This document shows positions 18,386 to 27,392 of a DNA stretch of 64,000 nucleotides, piece by piece (positions within the stretch are counted from its first letter, which is position 1; every line of letters begins with the position of its first letter). Made by a program: the position numbers and the translations under genes. The notes beneath the pieces are model-generated. The model worked only from the letters and a program-made list of their open reading frames with translations, made no database searches and was not told the DNA's origin. Origin of the DNA: Bacteroidales bacterium (lineage in GTDB: Bacteria; Bacteroidota; Bacteroidia; Bacteroidales; BM520); the NCBI GenBank assembly GCA_031276035.1, contig JAISNV010000011.1, forward strand, positions 1-64,000. The letters are read 5' to 3'.

Positions 18386-19636
18386 TTATTCATCTCTCAG
18401 AGCATCAATAGCTTTGATTTGCATTGCATTTTTTGCAGGCAGAAATCCGGCAAAAAGTCCTGATATTAATAATATTACAAAAGAAATTATTGCAAGGTTA
18501 AATGATATCTGCGGATTACCAAACATATTATCCGGCGAAGCGTTGGCTGAAACTATCGCATTTACTCCCGCCAGAGTTAATACGGCAATAAACAATCCTA
18601 CAAATCCCGAAATAAATGTAAGTACAATACTTTCTCCTATAATTTGATTCATTATTGATTTTGGTTTCGCTCCGATTGCCCGCCTGATTCCAATTTCACT
18701 TGTCCTCTCTTTAACCGAAACTAACATTATATTACTAATTCCGATCACTCCGGCTAAAAGTGTACCCATTCCTACAATCCAAATCAAAATATCAATACCT
18801 AAGAATAAGGATTTAAATGAATTAAATACTTCGGCAATATTAAAAGCAAAAATAGCTTCGTCATCATTCGGTGCAATATTATGTTTTACTTTTAATAATG
18901 TTGATATTTTTTTATTTACAATCTCTGCATCCACATCATCATATGCAGATAAAGCAATCATGTCTATACCTTGCCCGTAATTATATATTTGTTGTACGGT
19001 AGTATATGGTAACATAATGGTTCTGTTAAGGTTTCCATTAATATTTATGTAATCGGAACCAAGCATAACCCCAATAACTTGAAAATAAGTGCCATCTATC
19101 GATACTAATTCCCCAACAGCATTTTCACCTTCATCAAAAAATTGTTCATAAATATTTTTGCCGATAATACATACCTTTCTCTTCTCTTTAATATCAATCG
19201 GATTAATATTTCTACCTTGTAACAATGTATATGATTCTATTTTTATATAAGTATCGTCAACACCTCTTATTGCGAAGGCCGTACTGTTTTCTTTTCTTGT
19301 AAAAGTGGCATTTCTACCGAACACCAATCCGGAAATATATTTAACTTCAGGAACATTATCTTTTATCATTTCTATATCGCTCGGCTGCATTTCCCAATAC
19401 CTTCCTTCGTTGAAACCTTTGTATTCAACAGTTGTTAAATTGGGATACATAAAAATCGAATTATGCGGAACATTATCAAGGCTATCCATTATGCCGTTTT
19501 TAAATCCCGAACCTATTCCCGACATTACAATAAACATAAACAATCCCCAACCTACACCGAAGCCGGTAAGAATACTTCTAACTTTATTGCGGCTAATTGA
19601 TTGCCAGATTTCTTTATATTTGTCTAAATCAAACAT
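18386..19636 (-). CDS. MacB-type ABC transporter permease (second)
   Basis: A 416-residue FtsX/MacB permease. It has an N-terminal membrane helix (about 20-43), a periplasmic MacB_PCD domain (about 50-250), and three C-terminal helices with the FtsX signature VKERTSEIGIRRAIGAKP. The ATG directly abuts the stop codon of the first permease. It probably forms a heterodimer with it. No ATPase domain is fused; the separate ATPase gene is two genes upstream. Confidence 0.92.
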   Translation of the reverse strand: MFDLDKYKEIWQSISRNKVRSILTGFGVGWGLFMFIVMSGIGSGFKNGIMDSLDNVPHNSIFMYPNLTTVEYKGFNEGRYWEMQPSDIEMIKDNVPEVKYISGLVFGRNATFTRKENSTAFAIRGVDDTYIKIESYTLLQGRNINPIDIKEKRKVCIIGKNIYEQFFDEGENAVGELVSIDGTYFQVIGVMLGSDYININGNLNRTIMLPYTTVQQIYNYGQGIDMIALSAYDDVDAEIVNKKISTLLKVKHNIAPNDDEAIFAFNIAEVFNSFKSLFLGIDILIWIVGMGTLLAGVIGISNIMLVSVKERTSEIGIRRAIGAKPKSIMNQIIGESIVLTFISGFVGLFIAVLTLAGVNAIVSANASPDNMFGNPQISFNLAIISFVILLISGLFAGFLPAKNAMQIKAIDALRDE

Positions 19637-20878
19637 TTATTCGTATCTTAATGCTTCTATGGGTTTAATTTTAGCTGCTTTTCTTGCTGGAAAGTATCCG
19701 GCAAGAACGCCGGCAATTATTAATACAATCGTAGCAGCAATAATAATATTCAAATCAACGGTTGCATCTTTAAAAACTACCATATCTCCGCCTCCCGAAT
19801 TCAATAACTTATTTGCTATTTCCGAAATTAATATTCCGAAGAACATTCCGATATATCCGAACATTCCGGTAACAATTAGTGATTCAATAACAATTAATCT
19901 TGTAATAGAGCGTGGTTTTGCTCCGATGGCTTTTCGTATGCCAAATTCCTTCGTACGTTCGCGGACAGTAATCAGCATTATATTACTAACTCCAACGATA
20001 CCGGCAATCAACGTACCGATACCGATTATCCAAATGAAAGTAGAAATAGCACTGAACATACCTTGAGTTTGTAAATAATCTTGTAATTGGTTCCAAATTC
20101 CTATAGCCCTTCTGTCGTCAGGATGTATAGTTTTCTTTACATTTAACCGTTGACGTAATTTTTTGGTAAAATCATCGTTCGCTTCTTGCGTATTCAATCC
20201 GTTTACAGTACAATAAAACTCTTCTATCTCATTTGTATTTGAGTAAATAGCTTTCGCCGTTGAAAAGGGGATAAAAACAGAATTTCGCCAACTATTTCTA
20301 TTATTTGCATATTCACCTATTACCAAATAATTAATTTCTTCAATAGTAATATATTTTCCGACTGAAGACATGTCATCGGGAAAAAGAAATCGTGCTTCCT
20401 TTTCCGATATTATAGCAACTTTTCTATTTTCTTTTATGTCTAACGGATTGAAGTATCTTCCCGTACGCAAATTTAGATTCTCAATTTTCAGATAATCCGT
20501 TGTAACAGCCATTATACTTGCTTTACGATTTTTCTTGCCGTTGCTGTATGTTTTATAACCGACATCATAAGATGGAATTACTTTGTCAATCTCGGGAAAA
20601 CTATTAGCTAAAAGTAAAGAATCCGTATTGTCGAGGATTATTCTTCTGTTTTCGGCATAACCTTTATAAGGTATGGTAGTTCGCCATGCCCAAACATTTA
20701 TTTTGTTAACGTCCTGGTTGGCAAAATTCGAGGTTACGCCGTTTTTTAATCCGTTTCCGGCAGATAGTAATACTATGAGCATGAAGATTCCCCACGAAAT
20801 AGAGAAACCCGTCAATGCAGTACGAAGCTTATTCTGCTTCAACGAATTGCCTATCTCACCGAAAATTCCGAAATTCAT
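19637..20878 (-). CDS. MacB-type ABC transporter permease (first)
   Basis: A 413-residue permease with the same architecture as its neighbour: one N-terminal helix, a periplasmic domain, and three C-terminal helices preceded by VRERTKEFGIRKAIGAKP. Sequence similarity to the adjacent permease is clear in the FtsX region and low in the periplasmic domain, as expected for an old duplication. It works with the ATPase upstream, probably in export of a peptide, lipid or small compound; the substrate is not predictable. Confidence 0.92.
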   Translation of the reverse strand: MNFGIFGEIGNSLKQNKLRTALTGFSISWGIFMLIVLLSAGNGLKNGVTSNFANQDVNKINVWAWRTTIPYKGYAENRRIILDNTDSLLLANSFPEIDKVIPSYDVGYKTYSNGKKNRKASIMAVTTDYLKIENLNLRTGRYFNPLDIKENRKVAIISEKEARFLFPDDMSSVGKYITIEEINYLVIGEYANNRNSWRNSVFIPFSTAKAIYSNTNEIEEFYCTVNGLNTQEANDDFTKKLRQRLNVKKTIHPDDRRAIGIWNQLQDYLQTQGMFSAISTFIWIIGIGTLIAGIVGVSNIMLITVRERTKEFGIRKAIGAKPRSITRLIVIESLIVTGMFGYIGMFFGILISEIANKLLNSGGGDMVVFKDATVDLNIIIAATIVLIIAGVLAGYFPARKAAKIKPIEALRYE

Positions 20879-20902
20879 TTTAATATTTAGTTTTTAATTA
20901 TT

Positions 20903-21001
20903 TTATTGTTGATTGTATGATTCCGTTTCAATGCTTCGAATCTTGGATTGCATTTTGAGACTTAGTACTTCTATGTTTTTTTCTTTCATCTTATCTTTCA
21001 T
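20903..21001 (-). CDS. Possible 32-residue ORF in the export operon
   Basis: An ATG frame starts 8 bases after the ATPase stop and ends 25 bases before the first permease. The product is highly charged, begins MKDKMKEKNIEV and ends in ETESYNQQ, with no membrane segment. Its place within a tight operon is the only support. It could equally be untranslated spacer. Confidence 0.25.
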   Translation of the reverse strand: MKDKMKEKNIEVLSLKMQSKIRSIETESYNQQ

Positions 21002-21008
21002 TTCTAAA

Positions 21009-21665
21009 TTACTCAATAATCCCGTCTTTTATTCGGATAATCCGTTGTGTTGCTTCCGCAACCATCTGCTCGTGTGTAACAATTACCAAAGTCATTCCTT
21101 CTCGATTAACATCTTTGAATAATTCTATCATTTCTATGGAAGTTTGACTGTCGAGCGCGCCTGTCGGTTCATCGGCAAGAATAATTTTAGGTTTTGTAAT
21201 TAATGCCCTGGCTGTTGCAACACGCTGTTTTTGTCCGCCGCTCATTTGATTTGGAAAGTGATCAGCCCATTCTTTCAAACCCATTCTATCCAGATATTCC
21301 ATAGCAATTTTATTACGTTTTCTTCTTGAAATATTTTGGTAATATAAAGGGAGAGCAACATTTTCAAGGGCAGTTTTAAAAGGGATGAGATTAAACGATT
21401 GAAAAATGAAACCAATCATTTTATTGCGGTATTCCGCAGATTTAGTTTCGCTTAAATCTTTAATTAAAACTCCGTTTAAATGATAAGAACCTTCGTCGTA
21501 ATTATCAAGAATACCTATTATATTCAACAAAGTTGATTTTCCTGAACCGGAAGAACCCATGATTGCAACCATTTCACCGGTCTCAATTTCCAGATTAATA
21601 CCTTTTAAAACATGCAACGGAGAGGCACCGAAATAGGTTTTGTGTATACCATGGAGTTTTATCAT
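21009..21665 (-). CDS. ABC transporter ATP-binding protein, MacB/LolD type
   Basis: A 218-residue ATPase energising the two MacB-type permeases. Walker A GSSGSGKST is at about residues 37-45, with a Q-loop in FIFQSFNLIPF, the signature MSGGQKQR, Walker B ILADEPTGALD and an H-loop in VTHE. It is the first gene of the five-gene minus-strand operon (ATPase, permease, permease, adaptor, TolC). The -7 match at 21720-21727 fits its promoter. Confidence 0.93.
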   Translation of the reverse strand: MIKLHGIHKTYFGASPLHVLKGINLEIETGEMVAIMGSSGSGKSTLLNIIGILDNYDEGSYHLNGVLIKDLSETKSAEYRNKMIGFIFQSFNLIPFKTALENVALPLYYQNISRRKRNKIAMEYLDRMGLKEWADHFPNQMSGGQKQRVATARALITKPKIILADEPTGALDSQTSIEMIELFKDVNREGMTLVIVTHEQMVAEATQRIIRIKDGIIE

Positions 21666-21719
21666 ATTGGTTTTTTATTAATTTAACGTATTTATGACGC
21701 ATAATATTAATGTCGGTTA

Positions 21720-21727
21720 CAAATTTA
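21720..21727 (-). promoter_or_regulatory. -7 promoter element for the MacAB-TolC-like operon
   Basis: The minus strand reads TAAATTTG, matching TAnnTTTG, 54 bases before the ATPase start. Confidence 0.55.
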
Positions 21728-22332
21728 CTCTATTTTTTTATTTATAAGGTTGAAAGTATTATGGAGCTAAAGTCGGAAGAGTTTCTTTATGTCTCTGAAA
21801 TATTTATAATTATTAAACTTGAAAATGAATTTGTTAAAAAATAGATTTGAAATGTAAAATGTAATTGGTATTTTCATGGCGGTTAAAATCCGACAATATT
21901 ATATCAAAATTCTGAAACTTTTAGAATGAAATTAACCGTAAAAAATTAAGTAGGAAGAGATTATAAAGAATCATCTTTTTGTGTTCGTAAAACATTTGAA
22001 ATGTCCGAAGAATACCATCGGCATAAAACCGATTAAAAGTAATTTTCATTTCAACTTAGAAAGTGAAATATAAATTAAATCAGTAGAATAATTAGGCTTA
22101 TTAATATAAAATGTATTTGAACGCTATCCAACGAAAAATAAATCCGCTTCAAACCGAAGGGATATATTTAAGATTATCGATGTTAGTGGTAAAACGTAAA
22201 TTATTCGTCTCGCTGCAAAAAAAAAATGTTGTTATCTGTCGGATTTACAGCTTGTTGTGTAAATTAAAAAAACAATAAAAGTTTATTTTTAATATGACCG
22301 GAAATAATATTTATACTTGATGAATGTAAATT
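21728..22332. other. Long intergenic region with a possible gene remnant
   Basis: About 600 bp without an intact gene between the export operon promoter and the 3' end of etfA. The plus strand around 22113-22260 translates in one frame, across one stop codon, into a stretch that resembles a decayed T9SS sorting domain (described separately). A further open frame of about 33 codons ends at about 22072. No hairpin or repeat stands out. Confidence 0.5.
22113..22260 (+). pseudogene. Possible decayed T9SS C-terminal sorting domain
   Basis: Read from 22113, the frame gives ERYPTKNK, then DIFKIIDVSGKT, a TAA at 22198-22200, and after it YLSDLQLVV ending in a second stop. The order of a YPNPTxxK-like element, an I-x-D-x-S-G-K element and an LSDLQ element matches type A T9SS sorting domains such as those at the ends of the two proteases in this window. 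No upstream coding part is recognisable. This is a weak, pattern-based call. Confidence 0.3.
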
Positions 22333-23337
22333 CTATTTTGACTTTTCTTTTTTTAATCTTTCGGTAAGTAAAGGGATGATTTGATTTACATCACCTACAA
22401 TTCCTAAATCGGCACTCTGAAAAATTGGTGCAAATTTATCTTTATTGACGGCAATGATATAATCCGATTCTTCCATTCCGGCTAAATGCTGAATTGCTCC
22501 TGAGATTCCAAAAGCGAAATAAACATCCGGGCGAACTGTTTTTCCTGTTTGTCCTACTTGACGGTCATGGGAAATATGTCCCGCATCAACCATCGCACGT
22601 GATGAAGAAACTTCAGCATTAATAGTATCGGCTAAATCATATAGCTTTTTAAAACCTTCTGTATTACCAACGCCACGACCGCCGGAAACTAATATTCTGG
22701 CTTCTGTAATATCAACAAGATTTTTTTGCTCTTTAACGGTTTTAAGAATTTTTACTTTAAATTTTGAAGAATCGAAATTAACTTTTAGATCTTCAATATT
22801 TCCTTTGCGCGAATCGTCTTTATGACCTTTCAACATAACACCAGGACGAACTGTGGACATTTGCGGACGATGTTCTTTACAAACAATGGTTGCCATTAAA
22901 TTTCCTCCGAAAGCAGGGCGGGTCATCAATAAATCACCTTCTTCGGAAATTTCCAAACCGGTACAATCCGCTGTTAATCCGGTTTCTACTCGAGCAGAAA
23001 TTCTTGGTCCCAAATCACGGCCGATAGTTGTTGCTCCGATCAGTAGAATAGATGGATTCTTTTCATTTATAATTTTAACTATTGCCTGCGTATAAGGTTC
23101 TGTATTATATTGAGCTAACTCAGGCGCATCAATACAAATAACTGTATCGGCGCCGTAAGAGATTAATTCTTGTGCTTTATCTTTTATCTGATGCCCCAGA
23201 AACATTGCATACACTTTTTCATTTAGTTTTTCTGCAAGCTCATGCGCTTTATGCAATAACTCCAAAGCTACATTTTGAATAACACCTTCGCGTTGTTCCA
23301 CGAAAACGTAAATATCTTTATATTGAGATTTATCCAT
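22333..23337 (-). CDS. etfA: Electron transfer flavoprotein subunit alpha
   Basis: A 334-residue FAD-binding subunit. The C-terminal FAD domain shows VSGGRGVGNTEGF, SSRAMVDAG, DRQVGQTGKTVRPD and GISGAIQHLAGM in normal order. With EtfB it shuttles electrons from or to the acyl-CoA dehydrogenase encoded upstream. It starts 19 bases after etfB. In anaerobes this trio commonly reduces crotonyl-CoA, sometimes by flavin-based bifurcation; whether this set bifurcates cannot be told from sequence alone. Confidence 0.95.
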   Translation of the reverse strand: MDKSQYKDIYVFVEQREGVIQNVALELLHKAHELAEKLNEKVYAMFLGHQIKDKAQELISYGADTVICIDAPELAQYNTEPYTQAIVKIINEKNPSILLIGATTIGRDLGPRISARVETGLTADCTGLEISEEGDLLMTRPAFGGNLMATIVCKEHRPQMSTVRPGVMLKGHKDDSRKGNIEDLKVNFDSSKFKVKILKTVKEQKNLVDITEARILVSGGRGVGNTEGFKKLYDLADTINAEVSSSRAMVDAGHISHDRQVGQTGKTVRPDVYFAFGISGAIQHLAGMEESDYIIAVNKDKFAPIFQSADLGIVGDVNQIIPLLTERLKKEKSK

Positions 23338-23356
23338 TTTTTCCGGTTTTATAAAA

Positions 23357-24139
23357 TTAAATAATAAATTTTTCTTTTAGCTTATCGACAATAATATCTA
23401 CAGCTTCTTTAGCATCAACTTCATAAACTTGTCCTGCCGATTTCGCACCTTTACTAAAGGATTTAACAACGCGAGTAGGAGAGCCCTTTAATCCGAGTTT
23501 TTTCTCGTCAACATTTATATTATCGAAACCCCATATTTCAACTTCTTTTTTATATGCATTAACGATTCCGCTAACTGACATATAGCGCGGTTTGTTTGCC
23601 GAAGATAGGACAGTAATAACAAAGGGAGAATCAACTTCCATCATTTGATATCCATCTTCGGTAGCTTTCTTAATTGTGAATGTTCCGGGTTCTTTATATT
23701 CTAAATTTTCTGCGTAAGTAACTTGAGCCAAATCGAGATGTTCCGCAATTTGTGGTCCTACTTGAGCAGTATCGCCGTCGATTGCTTGGCGACCTGTTAT
23801 TATAAGATCGTATTCCAACATTTTCAGAGCACCGGCAATAGCATTAGAAGTAGCAAGAGTATCGGCACCAGCGAATTTACGATCGGTCAAAAGAATTGCG
23901 CGATCGGCACCCATTGCGAAAGCTTCTCTCAGCATTACATCAGCTTGAGCGGGTCCCATTGTTATTACAGTAATATTAGCTCCGTATTTGTCTTTTAACC
24001 CTAAAGCCATTTCCAAACCGCTTTTGTCATCCGGATTCATTATGCTCGGCACACCTTCACGAATCATGGTGCCGGTTTCCGGATTTAATTTTATTTCCGT
24101 TGTATCCGGTACTTGTTTAATACAAACAATTATATTCAT
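23357..24139 (-). CDS. etfB: Electron transfer flavoprotein subunit beta
   Basis: A 260-residue protein beginning MNIIVCIKQVPDTTEIK, the standard EtfB opening. The adenine-nucleotide/FAD-binding region AIDGDTAQVGPQIAEHL is near residues 120-136. It starts 27 bases after the acyl-CoA dehydrogenase and ends 19 bases before etfA, so all three are one transcript. Confidence 0.95.
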   Translation of the reverse strand: MNIIVCIKQVPDTTEIKLNPETGTMIREGVPSIMNPDDKSGLEMALGLKDKYGANITVITMGPAQADVMLREAFAMGADRAILLTDRKFAGADTLATSNAIAGALKMLEYDLIITGRQAIDGDTAQVGPQIAEHLDLAQVTYAENLEYKEPGTFTIKKATEDGYQMMEVDSPFVITVLSSANKPRYMSVSGIVNAYKKEVEIWGFDNINVDEKKLGLKGSPTRVVKSFSKGAKSAGQVYEVDAKEAVDIIVDKLKEKFII

Positions 24140-24166
24140 TATATTATTTATTTCTTTGTTAATAAA

Positions 24167-25306
24167 TTATTTAAGTAAATTTGCTGAAATTACCATACGT
24201 TGAACTTCGGAAGTTCCTTCGTAAATCTCTGTGATTTTAGCATCGCGCATCATACGCTCAACCGGATATTCGCGCGTGTATCCGTAACCTCCATGAAATT
24301 GAACAGCTTTTGTTGTAACTTCCATAGCTGTTTCCGAAGCAAATAATTTTGCTCTTGCAGCATCTACGGAATATGGCACGCCTAAATCTTTTCTGAAAGC
24401 TGCCACTCGAATTAAAAGACGCGCAGCTTCAATTTTTGTATCTAAATCTGCCAACTGAAATTGTGTATTCTGAAATTGACTTATAGTTCTGCCGAATTGT
24501 TTACGTTCTTTTACGTATTTTACAGTTTCGTCAATGGCTCCTTGTGCAATGCCCAAAGCTTGAGCTGCAATGCCGATACGACCACCGTCGAGAGTTTTCA
24601 TAGCAATACCGAATCCGCCGCCTAATTTACCTAATAGATTTTCTTTTGGTATTCTGCAATTTTCAAAAATCAATTCGCATGTTGCCGAACCTCTAATTCC
24701 CATTTTCTTTTCTTTTTTTCCAAAAGAGAAACCCGGTGTGTCGCGTTCAACTATAAATGCCGATATACCTCTTGTTCCCATAGATTTATCAGTCATAGCC
24801 ATTACAACATACACATGAGAATAGAAAGCATTAGTAATAAATATCTTACTTCCATTAAGAATGTATTCATCACCATCTAAAACAGCAGTAGTTTGTTGAG
24901 CCGAAGAATCCGTACCGGCATTCGGTTCTGTTAATCCGAAAGCTCCGAGCCATTCTCCGGAACAAAGTTTGGGTAAATATTTACGTTTTTGTTCTTCTGT
25001 GCCGTGTTCGTATATCGGAGCAACACAGAGTGATGTATGAGCGGAAACAATTACACCGGTAGTTGCGCAAACTTTAGATAATTCTTCCACAGCCATGGAA
25101 TACAAAATATTATCTCCACCTGCGCCGCCATATTCTATAGGGAAAGGTATTCCCATAATACCTAATTTAGCCATTTTTTTGACAGTTTCTTCAGGAAAAC
25201 GTTCTTCCTCATCAACTTCTGCTGCCAAAGGTTTTACTTCTTTTTCTGCAAATTCTCTTATCATTTGCAAAAACAAAGTTTGTTCTTTAGTTAAAGAAAA
25301 ATCCAT
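24167..25306 (-). CDS. Short-chain acyl-CoA dehydrogenase (butyryl-CoA type)
   Basis: A 379-residue FAD enzyme with the complete ACAD fold. Signatures are GAFGLTEPNAGTDS (FAD and substrate contacts), QFGRTISQFQ, QFHGGYGYTREYPVERMMRDAK and the catalytic base Glu363 in IYEGTSEVQR. The Glu position is that of short-chain/butyryl-CoA dehydrogenases. It is first in an operon with etfB and etfA, which fits crotonyl-CoA reduction or short-chain acid oxidation. Thiolase, crotonase and hydroxyacyl-CoA dehydrogenase genes are not in this window. Confidence 0.93.
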   Translation of the reverse strand: MDFSLTKEQTLFLQMIREFAEKEVKPLAAEVDEEERFPEETVKKMAKLGIMGIPFPIEYGGAGGDNILYSMAVEELSKVCATTGVIVSAHTSLCVAPIYEHGTEEQKRKYLPKLCSGEWLGAFGLTEPNAGTDSSAQQTTAVLDGDEYILNGSKIFITNAFYSHVYVVMAMTDKSMGTRGISAFIVERDTPGFSFGKKEKKMGIRGSATCELIFENCRIPKENLLGKLGGGFGIAMKTLDGGRIGIAAQALGIAQGAIDETVKYVKERKQFGRTISQFQNTQFQLADLDTKIEAARLLIRVAAFRKDLGVPYSVDAARAKLFASETAMEVTTKAVQFHGGYGYTREYPVERMMRDAKITEIYEGTSEVQRMVISANLLK

Positions 25307-25389
25307 ATTATAATATTTATTTAATTAATTATCAAGAAAGTTTAATGATTTCGTTTCGATAAAGTAATCGAAAGTTACAAATTTAGGTG

Positions 25390-25397
25390 CAAAGATA
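25390..25397 (-). promoter_or_regulatory. -7 promoter element for the acyl-CoA dehydrogenase/ETF operon
   Basis: The minus strand reads TATCTTTG, an exact TAnnTTTG match, 83 bases before the dehydrogenase ATG. A second match (TAAATTTG) lies about 12 bp closer to the gene. Confidence 0.65.
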
Positions 25398-25679
25398 AAT
25401 ATTATCTCATTAAAACCATGCTATTGAAATGAAAATTTTGTTTTGAAGTATATTCTATCAAAATATATGAAATGTCCTTTGTTGCACTAAATCTTCTAAA
25501 TAGCTTTTTTATTTCAATATAAATTAAAAGAAAAATCTAAAAGGATTGATTATTGCTGTTCATAAAAAGAAGAATTGATATTTGTAATTTTTTAACTATG
25601 TTTAAAATAGAAATTATTTACTATAATATTAATTAAGAAAAATTATACTTTCCAACAGGATAAATTCTAAAAATTCAAC
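25398..25679. other. Divergent intergenic region, no gene seen
   Basis: An AT-rich stretch between the acyl-CoA dehydrogenase operon (-) and the small DUF6582-like gene (+). I see only the two flanking promoters; no open frame, hairpin or repeat of note. Confidence 0.6.
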
Positions 25680-25687
25680 TAATTTTG
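25680..25687 (+). promoter_or_regulatory. -7 promoter element for the DUF6582-like gene
   Basis: TAATTTTG matches TAnnTTTG, 68 bases before the ATG at 25756. Confidence 0.55.
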
Positions 25688-25755
25688 CCGTAAAATCAAA
25701 ATTGAAAGAATGAATAAATTTTAAATAATTACTTAACAATTAATACAACTACATT

Positions 25756-26022
25756 ATGAAGACAAAAAACGAAACAGAACACCCGCATAAACTTAGTACA
25801 GTTGAAAGAAATGAATTAAAGGATTCTGATTTCGGCATACCGGAAACAAGAGAATTTCCAATGCCTGATGGTGTACATGTACATGCTGCCGAAGCATATT
25901 TTCGATATGCCCCAGAAGATAAAAAAGCGTTATTGGCACATAGAATATTACTAAAAGCAAAAGAGTTTGGTGTGGATATTGAAAGTCAGACTATTTTAGA
26001 ATGGGCCGCGAAATATAAATAA
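25756..26022 (+). CDS. Conserved small protein, DUF6582-like
   Basis: An 88-residue soluble protein. The core LKDSDFGIPETREFPMPDGV, followed by HVHAAEAYFR and AHRILLKAKEFGVDI, resembles the DUF6582 family, small proteins often found in phage and environmental genomes with a DSxF...P.PDxxHVRxAxxxF pattern. No catalytic motif is evident. A baeRF-type gene follows 170 bases downstream on the same strand. The family call comes from memory of the pattern and is moderate. Confidence 0.65.
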   Translation: MKTKNETEHPHKLSTVERNELKDSDFGIPETREFPMPDGVHVHAAEAYFRYAPEDKKALLAHRILLKAKEFGVDIESQTILEWAAKYK

Positions 26023-26197
26023 TAACACTATAATTTAATTTAAAATATCGAATTAATTGATTCGGTATTTATTTTGTAAATACGTATAAATAAGTATTTT
26101 AATATATGGATAATAAACCATAACTTTAACTTATTTTTTTTGATTATTGTTTTGGAATTGTAATTTTTTTATTATATAAATCTAAAAATTTTTGAAC

Positions 26198-27274
26198 ATG
26201 AAAGCAGATAAATTAATTAAACTCGCTTATAGCCGAAATAATCCTTCGGTTACAATTACATTGAATACTCATAGAACACATCCCGATAATTTACAAGATG
26301 AGATCTTACTTAAAAAACTTTTAAAACAAGCCGAGAAATATCTTATTAGTGAATATGATAAGAGGGAAATTGCTCCATTGCTGCAAAAAGTTAACGCTTT
26401 AGCCGGTAAAATTAATCGTAATTATAATCTTGATAGTATGCATATATTTCTTTCAAATGATGTTGAAGAAGTTATACGGTTACCATATTCAACTATGGGA
26501 AATACTGTAGAGATAAGAGATAGCTTTAATATTAGACCATTGATCAGAGCTTACAACAGAACTGAGGAATATTTGATTTTACTTCTATCACAAGGGGGAA
26601 CATTTTTATATCGTGCAATCAATGATAAAATTGTAGATGAAATCAATAGCGAAGGTTTTCCTTTTGCTGCTAATCCTCATATCGTTACCGATACGGAAAA
26701 ACGAAGTGATGCCGCTTTGATGGATAATATGGTAAAGGAATATTTTAATAAGGTTGATAAGGCTTTAGTTAAAATTTGTAATGAAACGGATCTTTTATGT
26801 CTTGTTATTTGTACTGAAGATAATTTTAGTAGATTAATGCAAGTAGCGGATAAAAAGAAGAAATATCTTGGTTATGCTCCTGTAAATTATAATGATACTT
26901 CTGTTAGTACTTTAGCAAAACAAGGTTATAAAGCTATAAATGATTATCAATATAATATTAGAACAAAAGCAATTGAGGAAATGGAAGATGCTATATCTCA
27001 CGGAAATGTTCTAACCGATTTACAAGAAATTTATCAGGCGGCGATAGCCGGAAAAGGCGATCTGCTGATAATTAGCAATGATTTTGTACAACCGGTTGTA
27101 ATGACAGGCGAAAAAACTTTTGATGTTGTTACAGATAAAAATACTCCGGGCATAATTGACGATATTATCGGTACTATTGCATGGGAAGTTTTGTCTAAGA
27201 ATGGGCGAGTGTTTTTTACAGTTCAAGAACAACTGAAAAAAATAGGAGAAATTGCTTTGAAGGTGAGAAGTTAA
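26198..27274 (+). CDS. baeRF-type (bacterial archaeo-eukaryotic release factor-like) protein
   Basis: A 358-residue protein resembling the bacterial eRF1-like (baeRF) families: an N-terminal alpha/beta part that opens PSVTITLNTHRT, a central domain (LILLLSQGGTFLYRA..., residues about 125-150), and a C-terminal L7Ae-like region with GKGDLLIISNDF and ends VLSKNGRVFFT. The family is suspected to act on stalled ribosomes or peptidyl-tRNA, but direct evidence is limited. No GGQ motif is seen. The ATG at 26198 is preferred over the TTG two codons upstream. Confidence 0.65.
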   Translation: MKADKLIKLAYSRNNPSVTITLNTHRTHPDNLQDEILLKKLLKQAEKYLISEYDKREIAPLLQKVNALAGKINRNYNLDSMHIFLSNDVEEVIRLPYSTMGNTVEIRDSFNIRPLIRAYNRTEEYLILLLSQGGTFLYRAINDKIVDEINSEGFPFAANPHIVTDTEKRSDAALMDNMVKEYFNKVDKALVKICNETDLLCLVICTEDNFSRLMQVADKKKKYLGYAPVNYNDTSVSTLAKQGYKAINDYQYNIRTKAIEEMEDAISHGNVLTDLQEIYQAAIAGKGDLLIISNDFVQPVVMTGEKTFDVVTDKNTPGIIDDIIGTIAWEVLSKNGRVFFTVQEQLKKIGEIALKVRS

Positions 27275-27307
27275 TTTTTAGTTTTGAGACATACTAAGAT
27301 TCAAATA

Positions 27308-27367
27308 ATTAATTTAAGTACGCAAAAACATAAACAATAATTATGTCTATAGCGTACTTAAATTAAT
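27308..27367. terminator. Long stem-loop between convergent genes
   Basis: A perfect 16-bp inverted repeat (27308-27323 with 27352-27367) encloses a second small hairpin (ACATAA at 27328-27333 with TTATGT at 27341-27346). It lies between the convergent baeRF gene and the PepSY-like lipoprotein gene. The stem is AT-rich with a GTACGC/GCGTAC core. The most likely role is a bidirectional terminator, although neither side has a long T-run. Confidence 0.55.
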
Positions 27368-27392
27368 CTCTGAACTATAACAATTTAAGTTT

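Noticed and set aside
19305-20066. 253-codon plus-strand frame opposite the MacB permeases
   Set aside because: It spans two strongly supported permease genes on the other strand and its Pro/Ile-rich translation is typical of an antisense shadow.
24167-25306. Considered as a long-chain or isovaleryl-type acyl-CoA dehydrogenase
   Set aside because: The catalytic Glu is in the C-terminal IYEGTSE position and the gene is co-transcribed with etfB and etfA, which fits the short-chain/butyryl type better.
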